In this document: positions 33,441-43,687 of the stretch, piece after piece
How positions within the stretch are numbered: position 1 is the first letter of the stretch
How the letters are laid out: each line of letters opens with the position of its first letter
NCBI RefSeq assembly: GCF_031143425.1
Contig: NC_090444.1
Location: 1,535,110,782-1,535,174,781 of the forward strand
Source: Pleurodeles waltl
Lineage: Eukaryota; Chordata; Amphibia; Caudata; Salamandridae
Direction of reading: 5' to 3'
Length of the DNA stretch: 64,000 bases
Translations under genes and position numbers: made by a program
The notes under the pieces: generated by a model
What the model was told of the DNA's origin: nothing
Databases searched by the model: none
Seen by the model: only the letters and a program-made list of their open reading frames with translations

Positions 33441-34765
33441 CTTTGGACCAGTAACCCTCCCCAGTTGAGATTCACAACAGCCATGGGGTGGCTAAGAGTG
33501 TTGTTATGAGCGTCTGTCACTTGGTACTGGTGACAAAGTAGGTGTTGTTCAGGGTGTACCAGTTTCTCTATTACCATGGTAACACTGGCACCTGTGTCCC
33601 TGTAGGCCTGAACCTCAACACCATTGATTAGGGGAAGTTGCTTGTACTTATCCATATTAAGGGGACAAGCAACCAAGGTGGCCAAATCAATGGCAGCTTC
33701 AGAGACTAACACAGCCTCTGTGGTCTCCCTAACAAGACCAACCCCAACTAAATTACCAAAAGTGAGCCCAGCTACTCCCTTGGATTGGCAATTAGTAGGT
33801 TTGCTCCCACCACCACTGCTATTACTAGGGGCACTAGGTGTAGCAGTAGGGGTTGTGGTAGTGGGAGGCTGGGTGCTTTTCTTTGGACAACTGGCATCAG
33901 TTGTCCAATGGCCTTTTACTTTACATAAATAGCACCATGGTTTCTTTACTTGATTAGAAGAGGATTTGGACCCACCACCCCCACCAGAGTGTTTTTGTGG
34001 GCCTGATGAAGACTCATTTTTAGATTTGTCCCCACCCTTGTCTGAAGACTTACCATCCTTCTTCTTGCCATCCCTGTCACCCCCTGTATGAACTTTTCTG
34101 TTCACTCTTGTTCTGACCCATTTGTCTGCCTTCTTTCCCAATTCTTGGGGAGAGGTCAGATCTGAGTCCACTAGATATTGGTGTAACAAATCAGACACAC
34201 AGTTATTCAGAACATGCTCTCTCAGGATCAGATTATTCAGGCTTTCATAGTCAGAAACTTTACTGCCATGTAACCACCCCTCCAAGGCCTTCACTGAATA
34301 GTCAACAAAGTCTACCCAGTCTTGTGAGGACTTTTTTCTGGTTTCTCTGAACTTAATCCTGTATTGTTCAGTGGTTAAGCCAAATCCATCCAAGTGTGCA
34401 TTCTTCAAAACTGTAAAATTATTGGCATCACTTTCCTTAACAGTAAGGAGCCTATCCCTACCCTTTCCACTGAAAGATAGCCATAGGATAGCAGCCCACT
34501 GCCTTTGAGGGACCCCCTGTACAACACAGGCCCTCTCAAGTGCAGCAAACCACTTGTTAATGTCATCCCCCTCCTTGTAAGGGGGAACTATCTTATGCAG
34601 ATTCCTAGAATCATGCTCTTTCACAGGATTACTATCTGGAATACTGCTGCTGCCACCATGGGATCCTAACCCCAACCTCTGTCTCTCTTTCTCTAAGTCT
34701 AAAGATTCCATGTCTAGAGCCAGCTGTTGCTGTTTAAGCTTCAGCCTGGACTCTTCCACTCTCAA
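33410..34765 (-). CDS. gag: Gag (SCAN-like capsid, zinc knuckle) fused to the protease N-terminus
   Basis: A 451-residue open frame. Residues 1-30 are a Glu/Lys/Leu-rich coiled-coil-like segment. Residues about 60-220 are capsid, and the part at 145-210 (SQDWVDFVDYSVKALEGWLH…LREHVLNNC) resembles the SCAN domain, which is thought to derive from Gmr1-like Gag. Residues 225-275 form a Lys/Gly/Ser-rich basic linker. A zinc knuckle at 278-293 (CYLCKVKGHWTTDASC) has CX2CX4H and an unusual X6 before the last Cys. A Thr/Ser/Pro-rich linker leads to protease DTGAS near residue 390. Gag and protease share this frame. Gag actually starts further upstream, at 35222, across a TAA and a frameshift. Confidence 0.88.
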   Translation of the reverse strand: MRVEESRLKLKQQQLALDMESLDLEKERQRLGLGSHGGSSSIPDSNPVKEHDSRNLHKIVPPYKEGDDINKWFAALERACVVQGVPQRQWAAILWLSFSGKGRDRLLTVKESDANNFTVLKNAHLDGFGLTTEQYRIKFRETRKKSSQDWVDFVDYSVKALEGWLHGSKVSDYESLNNLILREHVLNNCVSDLLHQYLVDSDLTSPQELGKKADKWVRTRVNRKVHTGGDRDGKKKDGKSSDKGGDKSKNESSSGPQKHSGGGGGSKSSSNQVKKPWCYLCKVKGHWTTDASCPKKSTQPPTTTTPTATPSAPSNSSGGGSKPTNCQSKGVAGLTFGNLVGVGLVRETTEAVLVSEAAIDLATLVACPLNMDKYKQLPLINGVEVQAYRDTGASVTMVIEKLVHPEQHLLCHQYQVTDAHNNTLSHPMAVVNLNWGGLLVQRKLWLPQIYL

Positions 34766-35222
34766 TCTACTGAGTTAACTTTCTAACAATCTGTCATCAG
34801 GGTAGGTGGGTTGGGCATGCTTAGACACAGAAGAATGATGTGAATGAACAGAAGGAGACCTGTCCCTAACAGTTGGCACCCTAACAACCTGGCCTGCAGG
34901 AATAACATCCCTACTGTGATGTGAGCTCATATTAGTACCAGCTATGCTAGGTGGTCTGCTAAGGGGCAGGTTGGGAAGATCACCTTCTAACACTCTTACT
35001 AGGGGAGCCCCTGAGCCAGAGTGTGAACCATCTCCTAACTTCTCAAATGGGTGTGCCAGCTAAGGCCTTATCATTCTCAATAAGCATGTTAGATAACAAT
35101 TCTCTAGAGGGATTCTTTCCCACCCCTAAACCTCTATCAATGCAGAGACTCCTTAAACCCTTCCAGTTAAGGTGGTCATAAGCTGAGCTGACCAAGTCAA
35201 GAGAAGTTCCTACATCAGACAT
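34766..35222 (-). pseudogene. gag: Gag N-terminal region, separated by stop and frameshift
   Basis: An ATG at 35222 opens MSDVGTSLDLVSSAYDHLNW and runs to a stop near 35050. A one-base shift there then leads into the frame at 34775-34993 (LPLSRPPSIAGTN…), and a TAA near 34775 separates this from the main Gag frame, with which it is otherwise in phase. The region is rich in Ser and His. The start is chosen because it is the first ATG after the 276-bp leader and the translation stays sensible. Two lesions make the N-terminus non-functional in this copy. Confidence 0.7.
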
Positions 35223-35498
35223 GATAGAAGAAAGGTTTAGGGACAGATAAAAGAGAGAAAAAGTTTCAGGAATTTTTAAGGAAACAGAAAAAAAAACGTT
35301 TTCATCTTTTTAGAAACTTTTTGAAAGTTTAGAGGTACTTGTCAGCACTTAGCAGATAGTGTAAGAGAAGAAAAGCAAAACTTTTTTGATTAGGTGTACA
35401 TACACTGAACTTGTTTTGTATATTATTCTCTTATGAAAAGTACAAAATGACAAAGTGGTAAGCAGTTGCAAGTACTTATCCCACCGCTGCACAACCAA
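35223..35498 (-). promoter_or_regulatory. Untranslated leader with candidate primer binding site
   Basis: The 276 bases lie between the 5' LTR and the Gag ATG. One base past the LTR the minus strand reads TGGTTGTGCAGCGGTGGG, a TGG-starting candidate primer binding site complementary to a tRNA 3' end (…CCA). I cannot assign the tRNA from memory. Confidence 0.45.
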
Positions 35499-38487
35499 TG
35501 TAGGAGGCTGGCCTGGCTTGTAGTGGGTACCAAGGGGTACTTACACTCTGTACCAGGTCCAGTTATCCCTTATTAGTGTAGAAGAGGTGTTTCTAGCAGC
35601 TTAGGCTGATAGAAGGTAGCTATAGCAGAGCAGCTTAGGCTGAATTAGGAGACATGCAAAGCTCCTACTATACCACTGGTGTCATATCCACAATATCACA
35701 AGAAAACACAATACACAGATATACTAAAAATAAAGGTACTTTATTTTTATGACAATATGCCAAAAGTATCTCAGTGAGTACCCTCAGTATGAGGATGCCA
35801 AATATACACAATATATATGTACGCAATACCAAAAATATGCAGTAATAGCAAAAGGAAGTAAGGCAAGCAATGTATAGTTACAGTGAATTGGAATAGGAGC
35901 ACATAGGAATAGGGGCAACACAAACCATATACTCCAAAAGTGGAATGCGAACCACAAATGGACCCCAAACCTATGTGAGCTTGTAGAGGGTCGCTGGGAC
36001 TGTAAGAAAACAGCGAGGGTTAGAAAAATAGCCCATCCCAAGACCCGGAAAAGTAGGTGTAAAGGGCACCTATATTCCCCAGAGAGCACAGAAGTCGTGA
36101 TAGGGGAATTCTACAAGGAAGACCAACACCAGCAATGCAACCAAAGTGGATTTCCGGACGAGAGTACCTGTGGAACAAGGGGACCAAGTCCAAGAGTCGC
36201 GACAAAGTCGAGAGTGGGCAGATGCCCAGGAAATGCCAGCTGAGGGTGCAAAGAAGCTGCCACCGGAAGGTAGAAGCTGTGGATTCTGTAAGAACGAAGA
36301 GGGCTAGAAACTTCCCCTTTGGAGGATGGATGTCCCACGTCGTGAAGAAGCTTTCAGGGCGGTTCCCACGCAGAAAAACCACAAACAAGCCTTGCTAGCT
36401 GCAAGGGTCGCGGTTAGGGTTTTTGGATGCTGCTGTGGCCCAGGAGGGACCAGGATGTTGCCACTTGGATGAGGAGACAGAGGGGGCGCCCAGCAAGTCA
36501 GGGAGCCCTCACAGAAGCAGGCAGCACCCGCAGAAGTACCGGAACAGGCACTTGGAAGAGGAGTGAACCGGAGCTCACCCGAAGACACAAAAGGGAGTCC
36601 CACGATGCCGGAGGACAAGTCAGGAGGTTGTGCACTGCAGGTTAGAGTGTCGGGACCCAGGCTTGGCTGTGCACAAAGGAAATCCTGGAAGAGTGCACAG
36701 GAGCCGGAGCAGCTGCAAATCACGTGGTACCCAGCAATGCAGTCTAGCGTGGGGAGGCAAGGACTTACCTCCACCAAACTTGGACTGAAGAGTCACTGGA
36801 CTGTGGGAGTCACTTGGACAGAGTTGCTGAGTTCCAGGGACCACGTTCGCCGTGCTGAGAGGGGACCCAGAGGACCGGTGATGCAGTCTTTTGTTGCCTG
36901 CGGTTGCAGGGGGAAGATTCCGTCGTCCCACAGGAGATTTCTTCAGAGCTCCTGGTGCAAGAAGGAGGCAGGCTACCCCCAGAGCATGCACCACCAGGAA
37001 ACAGGCGAGAAAGCGGCAGGATCAGCGATACAAGGTTGCAGTAGTCATCTTTGCTACTTTGTTGCGGTTTTGCAGGGGTCCTGAGCAGTCAGCGGTCGAT
37101 CCTTTGGCAGAAGGTGAAGAGAGAGATACAGAGGAACTCTGATGAGCTCTTGCATTCGTTATCTAAAGAATTCCCCAAAGCAGAGACCCTAAATAGCCAG
37201 AAAAGGAGGTTTGGCTACCTAGGAAGGAGGATAGGCTAGCAACACAGGTAAGAGCCTATCAGAAGGAGTCTCTGACGTCACCTGCTGGCACTGGCCACTC
37301 AGAGCAGTCCAGTGTGCCAGCAGCACCTCTGTTTCCAAGATGGCAGAGGTCTGGAGCACACTGGAGGAGCTCTGGGCACCTCCCCTGGGAGGTGCAGGTC
37401 AGGGGAGTGGTCACTCCCCTTTCCTTTGTCCAGTTTCACGCCAGAGCGGGGCTGGGGGATCCCTGAACCGGTGTAGACTGGCTTATGCAGAGATGGGCAC
37501 CATCTGTGCCCATCAAAGCATTTCCAGAGGCTGGGGGAGGCTCTTCCTCCCCAGCTCTGACACCTTTTTCCAAAGGGAGAGGGTGTAACACCCTCTCTCT
37601 GAGGAAGTCCTTTGTTCTGCCTTCCTGGGCCAAGCCTGGCTGGACCCCAGGAGGGCAGAAACCTGTCTGAGAGGTTGGCAGCAGCTGCAGTGAAACTCCG
37701 GGAAAGGTAGTTTGGCAGTACCCGGGTCTGTGCTAGAGACTCGGGGGGATCATGGAATTGTCTCCCCAATGCCAGAATGGCATTGGGGTGACAATTCCAT
37801 GATCTTAGACATGTTACATGGCCATGTTCGGAGTTACCATTGTCACACTATACATAGGTAGTGACCAATGTATAGTGCACACGTGAAATGGTGTCCCTGC
37901 ACTCACAAAGTCCGGGGAATTTGCCCTGAACGATGTGGGAGCACCTTGGCTAGTGCCAGGGTGCCCACACACTAAGTAACTTAGCACCCAGCCTTTACCA
38001 GGTAAAGGTTAGACATATAGGTGACTTATAAGTTACTTAAGTGCAGTGGTAAATGGCTGTGAAATAACGTGGACGTTATTTCACTCAGGCTGCAGTGGCA
38101 GGCCTGTGTAAGAATTGTCAGAGCTCCCTATGGGTGGCAAAAGAAATGCTGCAGCCCACAGGGATCTCCTGGAACCCCAATTCCCTGGGTACCTCAGTAC
38201 CATATACTAGGGAATTATAAGGGTGTTCCAGTATGCCAATGTGAATTGGTGAAATTGGTCACTAGCCTGTTAGTGGCAATTTAGAAAGCAGAGAGAGCAT
38301 AACCACTGAGGTTCTGATTAGCAGAGCCTCAATGAGACAGTTAGTCATCACACAGGGAACACATACAGGGCACACTTATGAGCACTGGGGCCCTGGCTGG
38401 CAGGGTCTCAGTGACACATACACTAAAACAACATATATACAGTGAAATATGGGGGTAACATGCTAGGCAAGATGTTACTTTCCTACA
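35499..38487 (-). repeat. 5' LTR of the Gmr1-like element (2,989 bp)
   Basis: The sequence is nearly identical to 27239-30248, with the same TGTAGGA/TCCTACA termini, a minus-strand AATAAA at 35740-35745 and a copy of the 57-bp hairpin at 37748-37804. The small length difference is explained mostly by the short GC-rich duplication in the other copy and single-base changes. High similarity implies a fairly recent insertion. Confidence 0.93.
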
Positions 38488-38492
38488 CGCGT

Positions 38493-39415
38493 CTAGCATC
38501 ATTTGTCCTCTAATCATCGCCTTTGCTGCTGCTCATATCACTCTCTTGGAGGCAACAGATCCAGCATTATCGTCCATGTAGGTAGACACATGGTTCTGAA
38601 GGCAGATCATGCCATGAGGAGTTCTGTATTGGGAAACGGTGAAACGCCAGGGTTTGCAGCTGGGGTATGACAAACTTAGTTGTACTGACAGTTGGATCTT
38701 GGAGTGGTCCGAAAGGCCAGAGTCTATAACGCTAGTATCCTGAAGTTGGGCCACAACATTGTGCGACACTAAAGAAAAAATCCAGCCGATACTGAGTGCC
38801 ATGGACGGGTGACAAAAAAGTGTATTCCATGTCAGTTGGATGAGTAAGTCTCCAGCAGTCTACCAAGCCTGCATCCGCCATCACATCAGTGAGGAGAGCT
38901 CTGTCATGGTTGTTGCAGGCATCAAGTGGGCCCGTCCTATCCAGCCCTGCATCCTGTGTCAGATTCCAGTCCCCCCCTATGATATAGTGGCTAGCTCCTA
39001 TTTGGGCCAGAAGATGATTGATTTGTAAAAGGAACTGTCTTTTTGGGCCGGTTGGCTCATTTTCTGAGCCCACGCATATCAAAGAGTCTCCCAGCCTTAA
39101 TTTAGTAAATACAAAATGCCCCTCAGTATCCTCCCATGTTTTGGTTATTGATATAGGTAGCGTCTTGCGGAGCAAAATTGTGACCCCACACTTCCCCGAA
39201 GCCCCGCCTGCTGCTTCTGGAGAACAAGGGTAGCAGCTAAAGAGTACCTTACCCACCCAATCCCTCCGTAGTTTATTGGTTTCAATGCTGTTCAGATGCG
39301 TCTCCTGGAGGAGAGTGAGATCAGCTTTTTGGGATTGAAGGTAGGATAGGTTTGTTTTCCGCTTTACAAAGTGCATCAGGCTGTGAACATTCCAGGAAAC
39401 AATCCGAAGGGGGCA
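38493..39415 (-). pseudogene. L1-like ORF2 apurinic endonuclease domain
   Basis: From about 39410 the minus strand reads IVSWNVHSLMHFVKRK…ADLTLLQETHLNS, then YIIGGDWN, YTFLSPVHGTQYRLDFF and (after a frame change near 38780) SGLSDHSKI. These are the APE-type endonuclease motifs: the WNV Asn, QETH Glu, GGDWN Asp-Asn, R-D and the SDH catalytic His. ORF1 and the 5' UTR are absent; the element is truncated right at the start of ORF2. The Gmr1-like insertion at 38487 separates this domain from the rest (27238 leftward). Confidence 0.85.
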
Positions 39416-39965
39416 GGCTGTAGGAGGTATATAATTGCATCCTTGGATGTATCAGTATATGTAAGAGAGTGTGTATGGATGTATTACTGTATACCTCAGT
39501 GCGTGCCTACCTCTCTCAGTCTATAGGTGGGTGTGAGAGTGTCTTTCTTAGTGGGAGAGTGAGTGTGAGACTGTCTATGTAGGTGTGAGAGTGCATGTAA
39601 CAGTGTCTGCCTGGATGTCAGAATGAGTATGAGAGTAGCTGTCTGGGTGTGAGGGTGAGTATCAGAGTGTGTCTCTGGGTTTGACACTACATGTGAGAGT
39701 TTCTATGTTAGTGTGAGACTGAGCGTAACAGTCTCTGTCTGGGCGTGAGAGGGAGTGAGACAGCGTCTGCCTAGATTTGAGGGTGGGTTTGAGAGTGTCT
39801 TTGTGAGTGTGAGAGTGACTGTGAGTGTGAGAGTGTCAGTGTGCATGTGACAGTGAATGTAACAGCATCTCTGTAGGTGTCAAGGTGACTGTCCCAGTCT
39901 CTGCCTGCATGTTAGACTGGGTGTGAGAGTGTCTCTGTGTGTAATATTGAATGTGAGATTGCCTC
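39416..39965 (+). repeat. Degenerate minisatellite of GTGAGAGTGTCT-type units
   Basis: Loosely spaced variants of GTGAGAGTG(T/A)(C/G)TGT recur at roughly 20-40-base intervals across the segment, with substantial divergence. No coding potential; the short open frame on the minus strand (39496-39687) is a by-product. Confidence 0.75.
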
Positions 39966-40229
39966 TATTAGAATGTACCCTTTTTTAAAATGTTTTCCGA
40001 GCTCCATGGATCCAGGCATGGATTCACACCGGGGCTATGCTGGGCTCTGCGGGTGGATCCGCGGATCTCTTGAAGTGCCAAAAAAAAATCCGCTTACCAA
40101 AGGCATTATTTGTCCCATCACCACAACTATATCACCCCCATGGGGTCAGGGAACTTGTACCCTGACCCCATCAATTTAATTGCCCCCCACATTTCAGCCC
40201 CGGGACCGTTTACAGAGAAAAGAAAATGG

Positions 40230-41020
40230 CAGCTTCAACATTTCTCTCAGGTTGCGGTCAGCCAATCAGATTCTTCCTGTGGTGTGTGGATATGCATACA
40301 TATATATCTACATTTTATGGCCTTAAATTTCTCCAAAACTACTGAACAGATTTGTATCAAATCACAAAAAGCCTGATCTGTGGAACAGAACCTAACTTTG
40401 TGCCAAATATGGTGCAATTCCGTTCAGTGGTTCAGGCTGTAGGTATCTAACGGTCCTATGGAAAAATGAATGGGGAAAATGCGTTTTGGGACCCACCTTT
40501 TTCTCGACAGATCACCCCAAAACTTTCAAGACAGAAACTGAAATTAGCAAAGTATAAGTTTTGAAAATTTTGTTAAGAATCATCAAGTGGCACCAAAGTT
40601 AAAGGAAAAACAAAAAACACTCTTTCTATAGAAACTAGGTCCTAACTATAACCACCCACTAGCGACTGCCAGTAGGTAAAATATACATATATATATATAC
40701 ATATATATATATATTTAAATATATATATATATATATATATTCACTGAAAAAAACAAAGGTTACAGCGACGTTATACTTAGGTTTTTAATTTACTTGTACA
40801 GAACCTTAGAAATTTACCAGTTATGGTTACAATTACTTCAAATAACTATAACTCATACCCTAAAATAACTATAACTCATGCCCTCGCCATGCACAGCTTT
40901 TTTATTAACAATTTTATACAACTATTACAGTAATATTATCAAAGATGTTATAAAAGATGTCATGAGTGCTGTAATGTCTGGGGTAATTAGCAATGCATGG
41001 CAAGGTAACAGATTATAGTT
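40230..41020. mobile_element. TIR-like interspersed repeat, copy 2
   Basis: Bases 40740-41020 share with 21690-21950 the blocks TTAGAAATTTACCAGTTAT, ATAACTATAACTC, TTATCAAAGATG…TGTCATGAGTGCTGTAAT and AATTAGCA-TGCATGG. GACAGATCACCCCAAAACTTTC at about 40508 recurs at about 22060. TTCACTGAAAAAAACAAAGG at 40740 recurs in inverted orientation at the end of copy 1. Block order differs between copies. A (TA)n tract at 40679-40741 interrupts it. No protein is encoded. Confidence 0.5.
40679..40741. repeat. (TA)n microsatellite
   Basis: Alternating AT with occasional C substitutions, inside the TIR-like repeat. Confidence 0.95.
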
Positions 41021-41375
41021 ATCCATCAATCCTGTGTGCCCCACAGGGCACCCAGTGTGCGCTAGGGACTGTGGGGGAGCTTCAAGGCCCTGTGGCCCCA
41101 GCCGGCTCCCTGCCTCCTGCAGGAGCCAGCATTGCTTCTGCACACAGGAAGCTGCTAAAGATGCAGCTCCCTGTCTGCAAAATAAATTGTTTCCTCTGTT
41201 TCCCTGCCCATAGGCGGGCAGTTGTTTGACAGCTCTTGCTTGCTGGAACTGGAGTGTTTGCTGTGACTTGGCAGGAGCTGTCAAAGTTCCCGGCAGGTCA
41301 CAGCAAACAGCTATGTCCCATGTGTGGGCATCCTGGGAAACAGCAGGAGCCGACCCTGGAGGGTGGCGGTCCCCA
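41021..41375. other. Unassigned spacer before the minisatellite
   Basis: A moderately GC-rich segment with no gene or repeat shared elsewhere in the window. A short inverted pair (CTGTTTGCTGTGAC / GTCACAGCAAACAG at about 41257-41312) could form a hairpin. Confidence 0.35.
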
Positions 41376-41688
41376 GGGCCATCTATGCCTCCTTGATGGG
41401 GGGCATGCAGCCTACATCCAACATGTAAATAGCCCTGGGGAGGTGGTGGTCCCTGGGGTCCATCATGGACCCCCTTCATGGTTTAAATTCAGCCCTGGGG
41501 AGGTGGCTCTGGGGGGTCCACAAGGCTGCGGGGGCCCCCCTGCATTCATCAATACTGAAGCCCCAGGGAGGTGGTGGCCCTGGGGCTACGAGGGGGCACG
41601 TGCCCCCTACATGTCTTTCTCTGTTTGCCCCAGGGAGGTGGTGGTCCCCAGGGCCCTGGGGGGCCAGGCAGGCCGCCCGCATTGATCA
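41376..41688 (+). repeat. GC-rich minisatellite (CCCTGGGGAGGTGG units), left part
   Basis: The motif C(C/A)(C/G)TGGGGAGGTGG recurs about every 65-75 bases, with intervening GTCCC(T/C)GGGG and CCCC-rich pieces. Two units end CATCAATACTGAAG or GATCAATACT. The array continues on the far side of the chromovirus at 58968-59010, so it was the target into which that element inserted. Open frames across it are composition artefacts. Confidence 0.75.
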
Positions 41689-41693
41689 ATACT

Positions 41694-43687
41694 TGTCAGA
41701 GTCACCAGATCCTCGGGGTCTGTGCATGTTCCCAACACTTCTACCACAAGACAGCTCCAATACTCTGATTAGAATTGTCACAGAGTCTAAGAGAGTCCAA
41801 GTGGGGAAAAGGGGATTAGGAAGGGAACAGCTGGGAAGGAGACCTGTAGGAAGCAAAAAGGTTAAAACACACAATATCAAGACTATATCATATTAATCAA
41901 TAATAGGCTATGACTTTAAGCATTGTCATTCTGAAAACATGGACAACCTAAGCATAGACTTAAAATGACTAGGCTTCAAGATGACTGGATACCTGTGAGG
42001 GAATCAAGAAAGGTTAAATGCAACTTTCAAATTCAAGTATTATCTTTTGCATGAGGATCAGGAAATAATCTGAATGATTTCTAAACCATAATATGAATTG
42101 TGTTTGAGAAACTTATTATGTACACACAACTTTACATCTAGAACTCTAGCTTTTTTTGTTCTCTCAAAATTGCAGGAACATGAATTGCGCACATTGCAGA
42201 TTTGTTCAAAGGTTGTAAATACCATAGAATGATTGTGCACCATGAATAACATGTATTAGACTCGAGAAATAAATCACGCGTCTTGCCAACTTTAAAGCCA
42301 CGAAGTAAATGCCTTAAAATGGTAGCGCATAATGAACACCGTGATTTTAAACACAGAAAAGGAGTCGCGCGGCTTGCCGATTCGAAGGTCACCATATGAA
42401 TGTCAGAAAATGGTAGCATACAATGAATAACATGAATTACACACAAGAAATGAATCGCGCGTCTTGCCGATTCGAATACCACCTTGTAACTGTCACGAAA
42501 TGTTAGCACACAATGAATATCAAGGGTTAAAGCACGAGAAATTAACCGTGCGTCTTGTTGATTCGAATGCCACAATGTAACTGCCAAGGAATGGTAGCGC
42601 ACAATGAATGTCAAGGGTTAAAACACGAGAAATTAATCGTGCGGCTTGCCGATTCGAATGCCACCATGTGACTGCCAAGGAATGGTAGCGCACAATGAAT
42701 ATCAAGGGTTAAAACATGAGAAATGAATCGCGCGTCTTGCCGATTTGAATGCCACCATGTAACTGCCAAGGAATGGTAGTGCACAATGAATATCAAGGGT
42801 TAAAGCACGAGAAATGAATTGCGCGTCTTGCCGATTCGAATGCCACCATGTAACTGCCAAGGAATGGTAGCGCACAATGAATATCAAGAGTTAAAGCACG
42901 AGAAATGAATCGCGCGTCTTGCCGATTCGAATGCCACCATGTAACTGCCAAGGAATGGTAGCACACAATGAATAACATGAATTAAGCACGAGAAATGAAT
43001 TGCGCGTCTTGCCGATTCGAATGCCACCTTGTAAATGCCATAAAATGGTAGCGCACAATGAATATCAAGAGTTACACACAAGCAAAGAATCGCATGTCTA
43101 GCCGATTCAAATGTCAGCCTGTAAATGCCATTAAATATCAAGCGCACTTTCACACGCACAAGAGCAAATAGATTTATCATATTAATTAGGCCCAAGAACT
43201 CGAAATACTTCGAGAACGGGATCGGAGGCCCAGCCCGACCTCCGTCTTACTGCCCTGATCAAGAATCACCCAGCCAAGTGAAAGGGCGAGGCCTGGAAGA
43301 TCAAGGTAGGCCTCCGGAACAGGAGCTCAGGAAGTTGCTGCTGCTCTGCACCGGGACCTCTGAATAGTGAGCACGTTAAGCTGGACTGGCTCCCTTTTAT
43401 AGAGTCTTAGCCCAGCCCACCAACCACACCCAGGCATGCTGCAGGGAAAGCTTCTAGAAGGCCCTGCAAGGAGACCACACCGTGACACAGTCTGAAAGCC
43501 TGCAGCAGTACATTACATGTGAACGGTATTTATATGCATGCTGAACATAAGTCTTCAGGATTAAACTCTGCAATGCAAAAGCTTATACAATATCATATCA
43601 GCACAATGCATAAATTATGTTAGCTTGAAATTGTTAGGTTTTTGCATTCTAGTCGCCCGTAGAGTGCGCACTGCCCTTATGTTGACA
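41694..43687 (-). repeat. 3' LTR of the chromovirus (1,994 bp) with 91-bp tandem repeats
   Basis: The LTR matches 56807-58786 along its length. About ten units of a 91-bp repeat occupy roughly 42250-43130, recognisable by the recurring CTTGCCGATTCGAATGCCAC. The 91-bp period produces staggered minus-strand open frames that all look alike and are not genes. The other LTR has one unit fewer. Confidence 0.93.
42250..43130. repeat. 91-bp tandem repeat array, about 10 units
   Basis: CTTGCCGATTCGAATGCC-type cores occur near 42284, 42376, 42466, 42556, 42647, 42738, 42829, 42920, 43011 and 43102. Outer units are more diverged than the central five, as expected for arrays that grow by slippage or unequal exchange in the middle. 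Confidence 0.92.

Larger units (their letters stand above)
27239..38487 (-). mobile_element. Complete Gmr1-like Ty3/Gypsy retrotransposon (11,249 bp)
   Basis: Two nearly identical ~3-kb LTRs (27239-30248 and 35499-38487), each starting TGTAGGA and ending TCCTACA, enclose gag, protease, integrase, RT and RNase H in that order on the minus strand. The flanks are TGCGT (27234-27238) and CGCGT (38488-38492), a 5-bp target duplication with one mismatch. Integrase before RT in a Ty3/Gypsy element is the defining pol order of Gmr1-like elements. Coding damage is light compared with the element at 8706-16898, so this insertion is much younger. It sits inside an L1-like ORF2. Confidence 0.93.

Noticed and set aside
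42370..43110. GATTCGAAT followed by CCACCA, reminiscent of a tRNA T-loop and CCA end
   Set aside because: The spacing is wrong for an acceptor stem and no A/B box or cloverleaf surrounds it.
42250..43130. Regularly spaced repeats that might be a CRISPR array
   Set aside because: The 91-bp units are contiguous with no unique spacers, and the context is a eukaryotic LTR.
42520..43195. Series of similar 61-residue minus-strand open frames in the LTR arrays (also 57710-58312)
   Set aside because: Each is offset by the 91-bp repeat period and spans about two repeat units, changing frame each unit; they are repeat shadows.
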